Origin: Macropodus opercularis
Taxonomy: Eukaryota > Chordata > Actinopteri > Anabantiformes > Osphronemidae
Direction of reading: 5' to 3'
Assembly (NCBI GenBank): GCA_030770545.1
Contig: CM061106.1
Span: 1,746,001-1,810,000 of the forward strand
DNA length: 64,000 nt
Below, one piece after another: positions 21,891 through 32,647 of this stretch. Within the stretch, counting starts at the first letter, position 1; every line of letters starts with the position of its first letter. The position numbers and the translations under genes are program-made. The notes under the pieces were generated by a model. It was not told the origin of the DNA and ran no database searches. It saw only the letters and a list, made by a program, of their open reading frames with translations.

Positions 21891-22130
21891 CGTCCGGTGT
21901 GTGTGTGCGATCACCACCTCATGCACTCAGTAGAAACAGAACATCCATGCGTACATATCACAAGTTTGCACACATTCGCACTCACTCCACGCTTCAATGA
22001 AAAAGAAAAAAAAAAAAAAAAAAAAATACGAACAAACAAACCATACAAGCTACTGTTCTGCCCCCGACCGGTCAACCGCACGAGCAGCGACCAGATCCAG
22101 AACTCATCTCTAAGTGTGGTTTGCTAACCT
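21891..22130. other. Short spacer with poly-A run
   Basis: Holds an A homopolymer (about 22006-22026) next to AG-rich sequence; possibly the tail of another retroelement copy. Nothing else seen. Confidence 0.35.
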
Positions 22131-22151
22131 CACCACGCTGAGCTCTAACAG

Positions 22152-22498
22152 ACTTCCAGAGGCAGTGGAACAACCATGGTTTGAGAACGGAGAGACACAT
22201 GACCCCACTACAGTTGTTTATTAGAGGCTGTCTTGAACAACAGGGTAGACGTTCAACGGCTATGCAGGACATCTTTGCTGCTCCTCGTCCACATCCCGCT
22301 GCTGCTCCTGGTCCTAATAAATTGGCATTGTTGGTAGACTGGCCAGCCACCGTTGTGTTACCTGATATCCACCACAGTTTGGATGGTGCCATATTGCAGC
22401 AGGTTGAGGCACAGTTTGACCCCTTAAGTGGTTTGAGAGGAGAACATGGAATACCAATAATCCAGAATCTCATATCCTTTTTGGATTCTGTGCTATAG
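22152..22498 (+). pseudogene. 3' exon of an integrase-core-type repeated gene
   Basis: After an acceptor (TCTAACAG, ending 22151) the frame reads FQRQWNNHGLRTERHMTP and continues to TAG at 22496-22498, about 114 residues. The WNNHGLRTER...MTPLQLF signature matches the end of the integrase-like catalytic region of a family of uncharacterised fish proteins, followed by their variable tail. A polyadenylation signal AATAAA is at 22607-22612. No upstream integrase domain is in view, so this is probably a truncated or retro-copied relic. Family assignment is from memory of the motif, not a search. Confidence 0.45.
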
Positions 22499-22859
22499 TG
22501 ATTCTCTCCTGCACTAGGTGTATAAGGGAAATGCTGTATAAATTTACAATTTATTTTGACAGAATTTCTGTACATACCATATCCTTGTAAAGCACATGAA
22601 ATACAAAATAAACCGTTCAGGAGTGACCATCACGCCATCTGCGGCCCAAAAGATTTTATTCTTTTGCCTTGTACTTTGAAGAGGTTGAAATATGTAATTG
22701 TCAGTTGTTCCAGTGAAATTCTCCAGTGTGGAGGATTTAACTGTTCTCCAAACAGTAGGAGCTGGTTGTAGGAGGGGTTAATCACAAGAACAAGAGCACT
22801 CATAGACATTGAGATTAATCAGTAACTGTAGTGTTTCCCATGGGTAGAAAAACAAAGGA

Positions 22860-23660
22860 AAGGGGTGAAATATAATGTGAGCTACCGAGCGAGAATCTCC
22901 CCTCCTGCCGCACGCAGCACACACCAGCACTGGTTATTTCGGGGAGTAATCAGGACGATCCGTTTTCTATTACTTTGGACTGTTCTAGTTCATTGGTGAT
23001 TGGATCGAGTCAATTTTTACTTTAGAATTTATTGGTGGAGAAAAACAAGGTCCTGCGAGACCGAAAGCGGCGCAGAAAATGCCGCTGTGAACAGCTCGGA
23101 ACGCCGTATTGGACGGGGCTCGTTGGACGCCGTCCAAAGCGGTGTCCAGTTAGCATTTTTGCGCGTCGAAAACGGTGTCCTAGCAACCTTGACATCGTCC
23201 AATACGCTGTCCCAGCTATCATGACGCAGTAGGAAGTGACGTTTATTGATATAAGCGGCTTGCCATACAAGTTAACCGTATCTCCTAGCTTCTCCTCACG
23301 GACCTCACCGTCCTCTCCATAACCCTCCGGACACACGCCCATTCCCCACACCTCAATCCGCCAGGACAATCAATCAAGGAACCTTTCATTCCTCCTGTGG
23401 CTGACTCCTGATAAGTCCGGACGGCCAGTGTGGCGACTCAGAAGGTAACGTGGCCACATCCTGTTCTGCCTCGTTACCTGTCCTGTACTGACCTGTCTCT
23501 CTGCCCCTTAGATCCCGACGAGCCCGGTATCCACGCGGCCGCCACGACTCCACTCATCCTCACGAACCAATTGTCAAATAAATTCGTTGTTAAATTTAAA
23601 CCTTGGTGCCCGATTCAGCCTGTTCCATTTTCTGTCGCTCATCTCAGTTTACAAAAAACG
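22860..23660 (+). other. Possible short transcription unit with CpG-rich X-box/CCAAT promoter
   Basis: 23090-23240 is CpG-rich and contains ATTGG and CCAAT boxes, an RFX X-box-like GTCCTAGCAACC followed by TGACATCG and CCAAT, and TGACGCA. Downstream, AAG|GTAACG (about 23445) and CCCCTTAG|ATCCC (about 23511) would bound a small intron, and AATAAA occurs near 23578. Frames are short, so any transcript would be non-coding or part of a retroelement. Uncertain. Confidence 0.3.
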
Positions 23661-24060
23661 TGACACCTACATCCAGCAAATTAGCTGAAGAAGAAACTCT
23701 TTACTCTGAAATGAGTCTTTAATGGTTCATACATAATTAAAATCAATCATAATCAACCGTTATCCAGAGCATATTTAGTTTACAACAATACAGCAACCAA
23801 CACATCATCTCTGCTACAAAAATGAACAACCATGAGCATGAACAAAGGAAAATAGTTTATGAACATTTGAAATCCCTTATCAAACATTTCAGGTCTGCAC
23901 CCATCACCCAGCAACCAACGGGTTGGCTGAGAGGTTAGTTCAAACCTTTCAGACTCCATTAAGGCTGTGGACAAGGCTCAATGTAATCACATACATTTAT
24001 TCCCAGTGAAAAGTGTCATTTTTCTTTCATGCAGGAGTTGGAGTCTCTTTCTTTCCAGAG

Positions 24061-24216
24061 ATGTCTCGCATTAGGTCCGAGGAGCTGGAGAAGCAGGTCG
24101 ACCCAGATGAGTCTGAGAGTTTTTGTCCTCATCTTTTACAGCAACACCCTGCCGGCCCCAAACTAAACACTCTGGAGGCCAGAGAATGTCTTCAGGCTGA
24201 GCCCAGGCCAAAATAA
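24061..24216 (+). repeat. Fragment of a dispersed gene-like sequence, related to 37124-37370
   Basis: ATGTCTCGC... followed by GAGGAGCTGGAGAAGCAGGTCGACCCAGA-like sequence matches 37118-37190 closely. Translated, both give a start MSR followed by ELE(K/T)QVDP. The rest diverges. I do not recognise the parent gene. Confidence 0.45.
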
Positions 24217-24583
24217 CAAACCAAACAGCGTCTTAGGTCGTTGGCTAAACCCCAGCAGGAAAACCACGAACGAGAAGACATCAAGCGAACCCTGACTAAC
24301 TAACCAAACCAAAAAACAGGAGAAAGCAGAAAAAAAACCTGCACCGGGAAACGCTGGTGACTACAGGACAGAGAAGATGTGAGCTAAAACACAAATGTAC
24401 ATAAGTTGTAGAGCTAAACCAACTCACTGCATTCACAGGTTGACTGGACCGTCAGTGAAGCTGGTAAGTGCTTGATTATCAGAACACGCTGGTGTAGCTT
24501 TCAGTTAGAAGCCGCGTCCAGCGGTGCAGTAAAATATTCCAAATGGCGGATACATAAAAAGTGTAATGTTGTCAAAATGTCCT
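24217..24583. other. No gene recognised
   Basis: Unassigned sequence between the gene-like fragment and the LINE. Confidence 0.3.
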
Positions 24584-26087
24584 CTATCCAGCTTTTAAGG
24601 CTAGAGGTCGTCTCAGTAAGGTGCTGGAACCTGTAAACCTGTTTGGTTTATTTCCCATTACCATGAATTGACAGTGAGAACTGTATAAAGCCATGATGTG
24701 TCCCAGGACGTGGTGATGCAGAGAATCTAAGTTACGCTGTAACACGGGAAATATCTTTTCGACATGGCGATCTGAGTAATAGACCGTCACATCAGCATCG
24801 CCCACGATAACCTCGGCCTTTCCCAAACTTTTGGGGAAAGCAGCAATAACCGAGCAGGTTGCTGAGGTTGCCTCTGTGTATTAAGCCGCAGTGTTTGTAT
24901 CCTGACGAAGAACCACTGTAGTAAACGGTTTGTTTTCTACAGAACAGGTACGTTTTCATCAGAGAAAGAGCAGACTCTGAAAATCTGTAACGTTTCAGTT
25001 TGCTAAGCAGCCGATCATGATCGAGGACCCTGAAGGCATCTGTGAAATCCTTCGTCACAGCTCCTACTGATTTCTTCTTCTTCAGTTCTTTTTTCACAGT
25101 GTCCTTGAATTTTGCTTGATTTTTAAACCTGTTTTTGTCTATGGTGACCAAGTGCCCATGAACCTGCCTGAACATAACTTCCTCCATGACGGTGCCTAAC
25201 GCTGAAAGCCAACTGGCCTGTCTGACTTTTGCGTCTCCAGCTGCCCACTGAGCTGGAAACACACATGTACTTATGCATTTGTTGATTATCTGACACATGG
25301 CCTCGGCTCTGCGCCATCTGATAGAGTTGTCCCTCATCCCTTCTAAACGATTGTCCTTGGATAAGACCTTTTTAACCGTTTTAGCATCTGTTTGTGTGAA
25401 ATAGAACAGCTCTGACTGTTTCTTGTGAGCTCTGTCCACTTTGATTTTGTCTACAGTCATGACAAGAAGGTTATGATCACTACAGCCAACGATTGTTGAG
25501 GTCAGGTTAAAGCGAGGCTGTAGAACATTTGTATAGATGTGATCAATACATGTGAATGTCCTTGCCTTACTCACTCTGGTTGGAAGCTTCATGACCTGTT
25601 CCAGATTCTGATTAGAGCAAAGAGAAGCCATTTTTGTCTTTTCAGACGCATTTGAAAGCCAATTGATATTAAAATCACCCAGTAGAAAAAAGTCTTTGTC
25701 TTTGCATATAGTTTGAATTCTGTTACGGATTTGATCCAGATATACATGCTCGGCACGTGGTCGTCTGTAGCAACAACCCACTAAGACTGATTTGCCTCGA
25801 ACCAGAGTAATCTCAACCCAGATGATCTCCACATCATCAGGCCCTATGTCTGTCCGTTTGACAGCTTGAATTCCTTTTTTAACACAGAGAGCTACACCTC
25901 CTCCAGGTTTGCCCTCTCTATCCCTCCTGAACACATCGTAACCTTCGATATTTAGATCCTTAGCCCGAGAGTTCATCTTAGTTTCACTAAGAGCCAGCAC
26001 ATCTATGTGTTCAAGGGTTAAAATGTGAGAAATGTCCTGGATCTTGTTTCTGAGGCCGTTTATATTTAAATGAGCAATTTTAACCAT
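24584..26087 (-). mobile_element. Internally deleted LINE (endonuclease fused to RT remnant)
   Basis: Minus-strand frame 26087-24792 (431 codons) starts with a clear AP-endonuclease domain: IAHLNINGLRNK, ALSETK, GKPGGGVALCVKK, LLGDFNINW and SDHNLLV. After about residue 250 a deletion joins it to a reverse-transcriptase piece (FTDAFRVLDHDRLLSKLKRYRF). Continuing 24826-24584 in another frame is the area of the catalytic box, degenerate as GDADVTVYYSDRH. The subfamily differs from the other LINEs here. No functional enzyme is expected. Confidence 0.75.
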
Positions 26088-27300
26088 AGTTAAAACAACT
26101 GTGTTCAGATTATTGTGAGGTTTTAAGGTTTTGGTTTGTCAGTATTCAGTGACTCTGTGTAGTTCAGGCTTTAGTCTCTTCACTGATGAGCAGAACAGAA
26201 GCAGCTCTGGTCCCTGAAATAACACAAACAACAGCTGTTAAACATGAAGGTAAAATTATAAAATTAATTCCAAATGATGAACACACCACAGATCAGCAGG
26301 AAACTCTCCCAGTCAAAGAGTCTTGTCTTCTACACGTTCTTCAGTGGAGGAGGTTCTGACATGAAAAGAGCACAGACAAAAGGAAGCGATTAAACATTAA
26401 GACCTTCCTTCAGCGTATACGACTCCACGCCTCATGAACCACACATCTAGAACTACTACGTCTGCAGAACATCATCCCTCAGAGTGATGCTGACTTGTTT
26501 CTATGGGCTGCCGTGACCCTCTGTCCGGTCACCGGAGCTACGCATCCCCTGCTGCAGCTCATAGAACCTTCCACTGACTAAAGACCAGCTTCTCAATGGC
26601 CCATTAGTGGAACGCAGCTCTGACTGCTACTAAGCAGAGTCTTCGACAGTCAAATGAAACCCGTGACCCAGTGATCGCGGTGCTTTCAGCGTGTTTCGAT
26701 ATGAACATGAGCAACAGAGCAAACAGGAACAGAACAGGAAGTTCTTCTGTGAGACCAGGGCAGATGGACGAACGTCACGACAAACACTCCTCTTCAAAAC
26801 ACGTTTTATGGTTCATGGATAAAACATATCAAACATTTGAAGACTGACTCTAACACTTTACAGACAGTGAATCCTTCAGCAGTTGGACACTGATGTCACA
26901 CAGACAGACGAACTCTATGCAGCCTCCACTTTGTTTACTACCAAATAAACACACTCACAAAACAATAAATACCTTAAAATCATGCCAGTACTATGAAATA
27001 ATAATAATATCACAGTTTCCTTTTGGTTTTACTAACTGATGTTTTACAGGGAGCTGTCATCCAACCTGTCTCCACTGAGATTTGTTGCTGTACTCACCTG
27101 CTGTAGTTAGTTTCTTGGTGTGGACGGAGGAACAACGCAGCGTCTGCCTTTATAGCTATCGTCACCTGTACATCCATCCCCGTCGTGGCCAAATGAACCT
27201 GCGCCTGAGATGACGTCATGATGCAAATATGGGGAGCGATGCTACAGAGGCAGCGTTGTGCTTTCAGACAATAAGCCATGGCAAACATTTCTACGTCCAG
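26088..27300. other. No gene recognised
   Basis: May include the 5' untranslated part of the LINE next to it. Only short frames; no motif identified. Confidence 0.3.
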
Positions 27301-27307
27301 TCCAGTC

Positions 27308-27345
27308 TCCATGACTCAACTTCACCTGGATGACTGAGAATCCAC
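27308..27345 (+). mobile_element. Short Penelope-end remnant
   Basis: CCATGACTCAAC followed by ACCTGGATGACTGAGAA resembles 10797-10850 downstream of the Penelope right arm. It is immediately next to the SINE insertion site. Confidence 0.45.
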
Positions 27346-27364
27346 GTCAAGGTGTGTCTAAACA

Positions 27365-27741
27365 TTCATTCATTCATTCATTCATCTTCTACCGCCTAAT
27401 CCCCGAAGGGGTCGCGGGCGTGCTGGAGCCTATCCCAGCTGGCTTTGGGCGAGAGGCAGGGTACACCCTGGACAGATCGCCAGTCCATCGCAGGGCCACA
27501 CATATAGACAGACAAGTCACAATCACGCACACACTCACACCTACGGGCATTTTACACAGTTTTTTCCAATTGACCTATCTGCATGTCTTTGGACTGTGGG
27601 AGGAAACCGGAGACCCCGGAGTAAACCCACGCAGACACGGGGAGACCATGCAAACTCCACACAGAAAGGCCCACGGTCGCCTCCGGGAATCGAACACAGG
27701 ACCTTCTTGCTAGTGCTAACCACCACACCACCGTGCCGCCC
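27365..27741 (-). mobile_element. Complete tRNA-derived SINE (377 bp) with target duplication
   Basis: On the minus strand the head GGGCGGCACGGTGG is followed by a tRNA-like A box (TGGTGTGGTGGTTAGCACT) and B box (GTTCGATTCC), then the common fish SINE body and a TGAA repeat tail (plus ATTC repeats, 27365-27384). A 12-bp direct repeat TGTGTCTAAACA flanks it (27353-27364 and 27742-27753). RNA polymerase III would transcribe such elements; they move using LINE enzymes. Confidence 0.85.
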
Positions 27742-27859
27742 TGTGTCTAAACAATTCAACGTTTTTCTTTTGCCCATTGTTCTCTTTTCACGACACACGT
27801 CAGATCCCTGTCAGTTCAGGACAACCAACAATCCTCTGTCAGACTGTGAATACTTTAAA

Positions 27860-27909
27860 GCATTCACAGTATTGTTTTCCTAATCTCTATTATTATTATC
27901 ACTGTGAAT
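27860..27909. repeat. Stem-loop dispersed repeat, copy 1
   Basis: GCATTCACAGT and CACTGTGAAT arms enclose about 30 bp ending in ATT repeats. A close copy is at 36886-36934. Both look like the same short hairpin-forming dispersed element; family unknown. Confidence 0.5.
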
Positions 27910-28278
27910 TTCTCCTCTGATTGTATCTAGTTGTAACGCCATGACCTGAGGGATCAGGTGACCAGTAGCGACCAGATTGATGGGAAATGTCCCGATCACG
28001 TGCATCCTCTACTGCCGGGTCATATACAAATATATTATAGTCACACCACCACCTGCACCTTATCTAGTCAATGAGACAACAGCAGCTCAGTAATCATTAA
28101 AGCCTTTGTCCAGATATATGATGGTTAAAAACAGTCTGTGATGATTTTATCTGATTTACAACATTAGTCCATTAAAAGCATCTGAAGTGATAGCAACAAG
28201 GCAAACGACTGAACCTTGACCTCAACTCTAATACAATGCTTCCATCTAGCGGCCAGAATCTGGAGCCACATGCTTTAA

Positions 28279-28400
28279 CCCTCGTGCAGCCTTCGTGGGG
28301 TCAAATTGACCCCACCGCAAAAAAAAATAATTGAGAGATAAAAAGAGAGAGGCGGCGAGTGCCCGCCCATTTACAACACCACGAGTGTGGTGTGTGTGTT
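28279..28400 (+). mobile_element. piggyBac-type terminal fragment
   Basis: TTAA at 28275-28278 is followed by CCCTCGTGC and an internal palindrome GGGGTCAAATTGACCCC (28297-28313). TTAA targets with CCC termini are typical of piggyBac elements. No matching second end was found, so this is a fragment; the inner limit is arbitrary. Confidence 0.4.
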
Positions 28401-28499
28401 TTTTTTCTTATAAACTAAGGGTAGTGAATGTGAAATGGAAGGTCAGGGCCTTGACCTCCAGAGGCAGGCCACACACACACATTACAAACTCCTGTGTGG

Positions 28500-30056
28500 G
28501 CAATCTTTGTTTAAATCCACATTTATTATGCATTGTCAATGCTCTGTCTGATACTATAACAAGGCCTTCCCCCTTTGTTGATGACGATTCTGTAAAAAAG
28601 ATGTTACACCCTGTGGTTCATCAAAAACCAATGCACAATCCATACATTCTGTATCCAGGATAAAGTCAGTAAAGGCTATTTTCCACACCGGTCAGCTCGT
28701 TGGAGCATCTAGACCATGTAGGGCCTTATCCCGACCCCGAGTATTATGGCGTGGATTAGATGTCTTTGAAGAAAAGACTAGAGTTTATGATTTGGTACGA
28801 AATTGTGCGTCACAGCACATTTGATTTTAGAAAAGAGGCCGTTCGCAACTGCAACAATGACTCTGACATTCTCAAGAAGGCCTGTTTGGTCTTTAGACAA
28901 ATGTTCATTAACGAGACAGGCCTGCCTGGATCCCTTTCAACGTTCCATTTTCAACGGCAAGAAAATCGTGTATGAATTTGAGGGATGTTTCTATCACGCT
29001 TGTCTAGTGTTTTCAGGGTCCCAGAATTCACCCTTTAACGGGTAAACCCTTTGAAGGGATGCATGCTGAAAGTCAAGAGAGACTGTTGAAATTGCAGACT
29101 CTGTATAAAGTGAAGCTTGTTGTGGTGAACGAGCAGGTGTGGGAAGATATGAAGCGTTCTCACGATGATGTGAAAGAGATTTTGAAAAGCTACAAAGTTC
29201 CTGAACTATGTCCCCACGCAAAGCTCTGTACGGGGGGCGCACCTGCCCCGTGACTCTGAGATATTCTGCCGGGGAGAACGAAATTGTAGGATACATCGAT
29301 GTTACTTCTCTGTACCCCTACGTCAACTGCACAGGCGCCTACCCGCTAGGACATTCTGAAATTGTATTCAGAGACTCTAGACAGTTACTTTGGATTTGTC
29401 AAAGCCAAAGCGTATCCCCCAGGGGGCCGTTTTTCCCAGTGCTGCCTTACAAATCTAGCAAAGGGTGCAATGTGAAAAACCTGTGCAGAAATGAATTTTC
29501 AGGAGGGGCCGTGTCACAACAAGGAATGAGCTTTAGAGGGTGTTTGGGTCACCCCCGAGGTTACAAAAGCTTTAGAAAAAGGCTACAAACTCGTAGAAAT
29601 TTGTGAAGTGTGGCACTTTGAAGAACAGTGCGTTGATCTTTTTAAAGAGTATATTTATACCTTTTTAGAGGGAAAACAGGAAGCCTCAGGCTATCCTTCG
29701 GACGTCACGGATGAGGCAAGTAGGCTAAAATACATCCAAGATTACAAAGAGAATCAGGGCATCTCTCTGGATCCTGTAAACATACACTGCTTAAAGGCAG
29801 GTGGTCAAGCTGTGTCTAAACTCATTCTGGGGCAAATTTGCCCAGAAAAGTAACATGACTCAGACTGAAATCGTTTACAACCCCAAAATGTTCTTCAACT
29901 ACATGTTTTCAGGAACGCACCTAATTAAATACTTTAACTTTCTCAACAACGAAGCGGTTCTGATTCAGTGGTGCTATTATAATCGCTGTAATAGTAGCCA
30001 TTGTAGCTCACAAAACGGTAGGGGTCTGGATTGTAAAGCCCGAGACGTCATGTTCT
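28500..30056 (+). pseudogene. Maverick/Polinton-type protein-primed DNA polymerase B, broken
   Basis: Pieces of a family B DNA polymerase in order but in several frames. 28763-28974 has a stretch ending the exonuclease part (NDSDILKKACLVFRQMF). 28945-29050 has VYEFEGCFYHAC. 29059-29253 continues it. 29208-29606 holds polymerase motif A (IDVTSLYPYVN). 29608-29853 has KQEASGYP. Motif B (VKLCLNSFWGKF) is at 29801-29840 in a different frame. Motif C (DTD) is missing, the gene ending near 30056. These giant transposons replicate by protein priming and are relatives of adintovirus-like viruses. Frameshifts and the missing motif make this copy dead. Confidence 0.75.
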
Positions 30057-30189
30057 TACGGGTCTAAAATGAAGCTTGAGTAATGTTTTGCCGTACTCAA
30101 AGTCATCAGCTTCGTTCTGATCCATCTTAATTTCAACGTAAATACTGTCGATGTGAGATTTTGAAAGAGGGAGACATTGAGGAGGCTTA
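30057..30189 (-). pseudogene. C-terminal piece of a Maverick capsid-like protein
   Basis: A minus-strand open frame of about 44 codons from the transposon boundary to a stop near 30057. It opposes the polymerase gene tail to tail, as in Maverick elements. Its frame is continuous with 32648 onward once the inserted transposon and one TA are ignored. Identification as capsid is from motif memory and context. Confidence 0.5.
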
Positions 30190-31027
30190 CAGTTTTTTAT
30201 GATTGCTAAACGTCAGTGGGCACAACTGGAGTAACATGTGCAAAACTCTAACTACAGTCTGCACAGCATCAGTTCATGTGGACCAAACTCTAGTTCGTTT
30301 TTCGTTGCTTGAACACAGTTTTCAAAACTCTACACACTTATCCCATGACTTCAACCACAACCCGCACAACACTATGGATTTACAGCACTTTGTTCAAATG
30401 CTAACACACTGCTGTCAAAACTGTGAACCACACATTCAAAATGGAATAGATTTCAACCCTGAGCCTTTCAAACACTGCTGATTGCAATTTCAGCTGAAAG
30501 GCTAAACAGGTGACTTGTTTTAGACTTGTTAGTGACCCCCCCCCCCCCCCCCCCCCACACACACACACATATATATATATATGTGTGTGTTTGTGTGTGT
30601 GTGTGTGTGTGTATAGGTAGAGCTCAGAAAGAGTAATTTTGAAAATGGATAGAGGAAGACGGGTTTGTGGAGGGAGAAGGGCGGCAAGTTTTGTACCTGC
30701 CTGCATATTCACCCTTCCTCAACCCAATAGAGGAGTTTTTCTCTGCCTGGAGGTAGAAAGTGTTTGATCACCACCCACATGACCAAACGTCTCTTCTGGA
30801 AGCCATGTTACAGTTACAGTACTGGATGTGAGGACACAAGTCCAGAGCACTGCCAGGGAGAGAGGCAGGATCAGCCCCTCAATTATTTGTTCAAATTACA
30901 GTATGTACAGTATGTTTCTACCTTTTTCTTCTCATTACTGTAATTCCCATAAATGACTATCAACTATTGAAGCAAACTGATAATTTTCATTTACCTTAGT
31001 AAAGAATTGTTATGTTCCAAACATTTA

Positions 31028-31435
31028 CAGTTTTTTACGATTGCTAAACGTCAGTGGGCACAACTGAAGTCACATGTGCAAAACTCTAACTACAGTCTGC
31101 ACAGCATCAGTTCATGTGGACCAAACTCTAGTTCGTTTTTCATTGCTTGAACACAGTTTTCAAAACTCTACACACTTATCCCATGACTTTAACCACAACC
31201 TGCACAACACTATGGATTTACAGCACTTTTTGCAAATGCTAACACACTGCTGTCAAAACTGTGAACCACACATTCAAAATGGAATAGATTTCAACCCTGA
31301 GCCTTTCAAACACTGCTGATTGTAGTTTCAGCTGAAAGGCTGAACAGGTGACTTGTTTTAGACTTGTTAGTGCCCACCCCCCCCCCCACCCCCCCACCCC
31401 CACACACACACACACATACATATATATATATATGC

Positions 31436-31510
<75 letters not shown>

Positions 31511-32306
31511 TAGAGCTCAGAAAGAGTAATTTTGGAAATGGATCAAGGACGACGGGTTTGTGGAGGGAGAAGGGCGGCAAGTTTTGTACCTTCCTCCATA
31601 TTCCTCAACGCAATAGAGGTGGAAAGCGTTTGATCACCACCCACATGACCAGACGTCTCTTCTGGAAGCCATGTTACAGTTACAGTGCCGGATGTGAGGA
31701 CACGAGTCCAGAGGATCCAGGGATGGATGAGGTTCTTCCCCAGATTCATGGCAAGAGAGAACTTTAGATGTGATGTTGGTGAAAACCTGTGGCCTGATGC
31801 TAGAGGGAGGCAGGATCAGCCCCTCAATTATTTGATCAAATTACAGTATATAGAGTATATTTCTACCTTTTTCTTCTCATTACTGTAATTCCCATAAATG
31901 ACTATCAACTATTGAAGCAAACTGCTAATTTTCATTTACCTTAGTAAAGAATTGTTATGTTCCAAACATTGAAATAAATCATGTGACAGAATTCTCTTTT
32001 CTTTGAAATTCTTTCAACTGTAAAGGTTTTAGTTGGTATTTTCTGTATCGGTGCTTAGTGTTAGTGTTTTTTCACTCAGTGTGTTCTGAGTGACAGTGTG
32101 TGTTATCTCAGTGAGGGTTGTGCATGGTGTTATGCTGCACTGAGCTGTTTTGAGCCATGTGTTTAGAGTTGTGTTGCTTTGAATGAGTTTTGCAGGTGAT
32201 GTGAACTGTTCAGCTCAGGTGACTTTTGGTAGAGCAGACTGTAGTTAGAGTTTTGCACATGTATCTCCAGTTGTGCTCACTGTCGTTTAGCAATCGTAAA
32301 AAACTG
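31028..32306. mobile_element. Tc1/mariner-like element B (1279 bp), nested in element A
   Basis: Same family as element A: 31028-31975 repeats 30190-31020, and its right end repeats 32309-32645. Ends CAGTTTTTTACGATTGC and GCAATCGTAAAAAACTG; TA duplications 31026-31027 and 32307-32308. It retains the transposase C-terminal frame at 31685-31815 (WMRFFPRFMARENFRCDV). The middle carries poly-C, CA and a long TA tract (31374-31508). Confidence 0.8.
31374..31508. repeat. Compound microsatellite (poly-C, CA, TG, TA)
   Basis: Poly-C, then CA repeats, TA repeats, TG repeats and a long TA tract ending at 31508. A shorter homologous tract lies at 30537-30612 in element A, showing expansion in one copy. 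Confidence 0.85.
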
Positions 32307-32647
32307 TAAATAAATCATGTGACAGAATGTTTCTCTTTTCTTTGAAATTCTTTCAACTGTAAAGGTTTCAGTTAGTATTTTCTGTATTGGTGCTTGATGT
32401 TAGTGTTTTTTCTCTCAGTGTTTTCTGAGTGACAGTGTGTGTTATCTCAGTGACGGTTGTGCATGGTGTTATGCTGCACTGAGCTGTTTTGAGCCATGTG
32501 TTTAGAGTTGTGTTGCTTTGAATGAGTTTTGCAGGTGATGTGAAATGTTTAGCTCAGGTAATTGTTGGTAGAGCAGACTGTAGTTAGAGTTTTGCACATG
32601 TATCTCCAGTTGTGCACACTGTCGTTTAGCAATCGGAAAAAACTGTA

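Larger units (their letters stand above)
30190..32645. mobile_element. Tc1/mariner-like element A (outer), containing a second copy
   Basis: Ends are CAGTTTTTTATGATTGC and GCAATCGGAAAAAACTG with TA duplications at 30188-30189 and 32646-32647. Terminal inverted repeats are long (over 100 bp, from the end through the AACTCTAACTACAGTCTGC block). Element A consists of 30190-31025 plus 32309-32645. It is internally deleted: near 30645-30770 a start-like MDRGRR frame is joined to a transposase C-terminal block with PFLNPIEEFFSAW read across short frames. DDE transposases of this superfamily insert at TA. Contains a poly-C run (30537-30556) and CA/TA microsatellites. Confidence 0.8.

Noticed and set aside
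22006..22026. Poly-A run as proof of a processed pseudogene
   Set aside because: No coding sequence precedes it on the plus strand; the neighbouring LINE is on the minus strand with its 5' end here.
27680..27741. A standalone tRNA gene (A and B boxes)
   Set aside because: Boxes belong to the head of a SINE with target duplications; no cloverleaf was apparent.
30203..30481. 92-codon plus-strand frame, repeated at 31074-31319
   Set aside because: It lies in the terminal inverted repeat region of a Tc1/mariner element; the repeat explains the shared frame.
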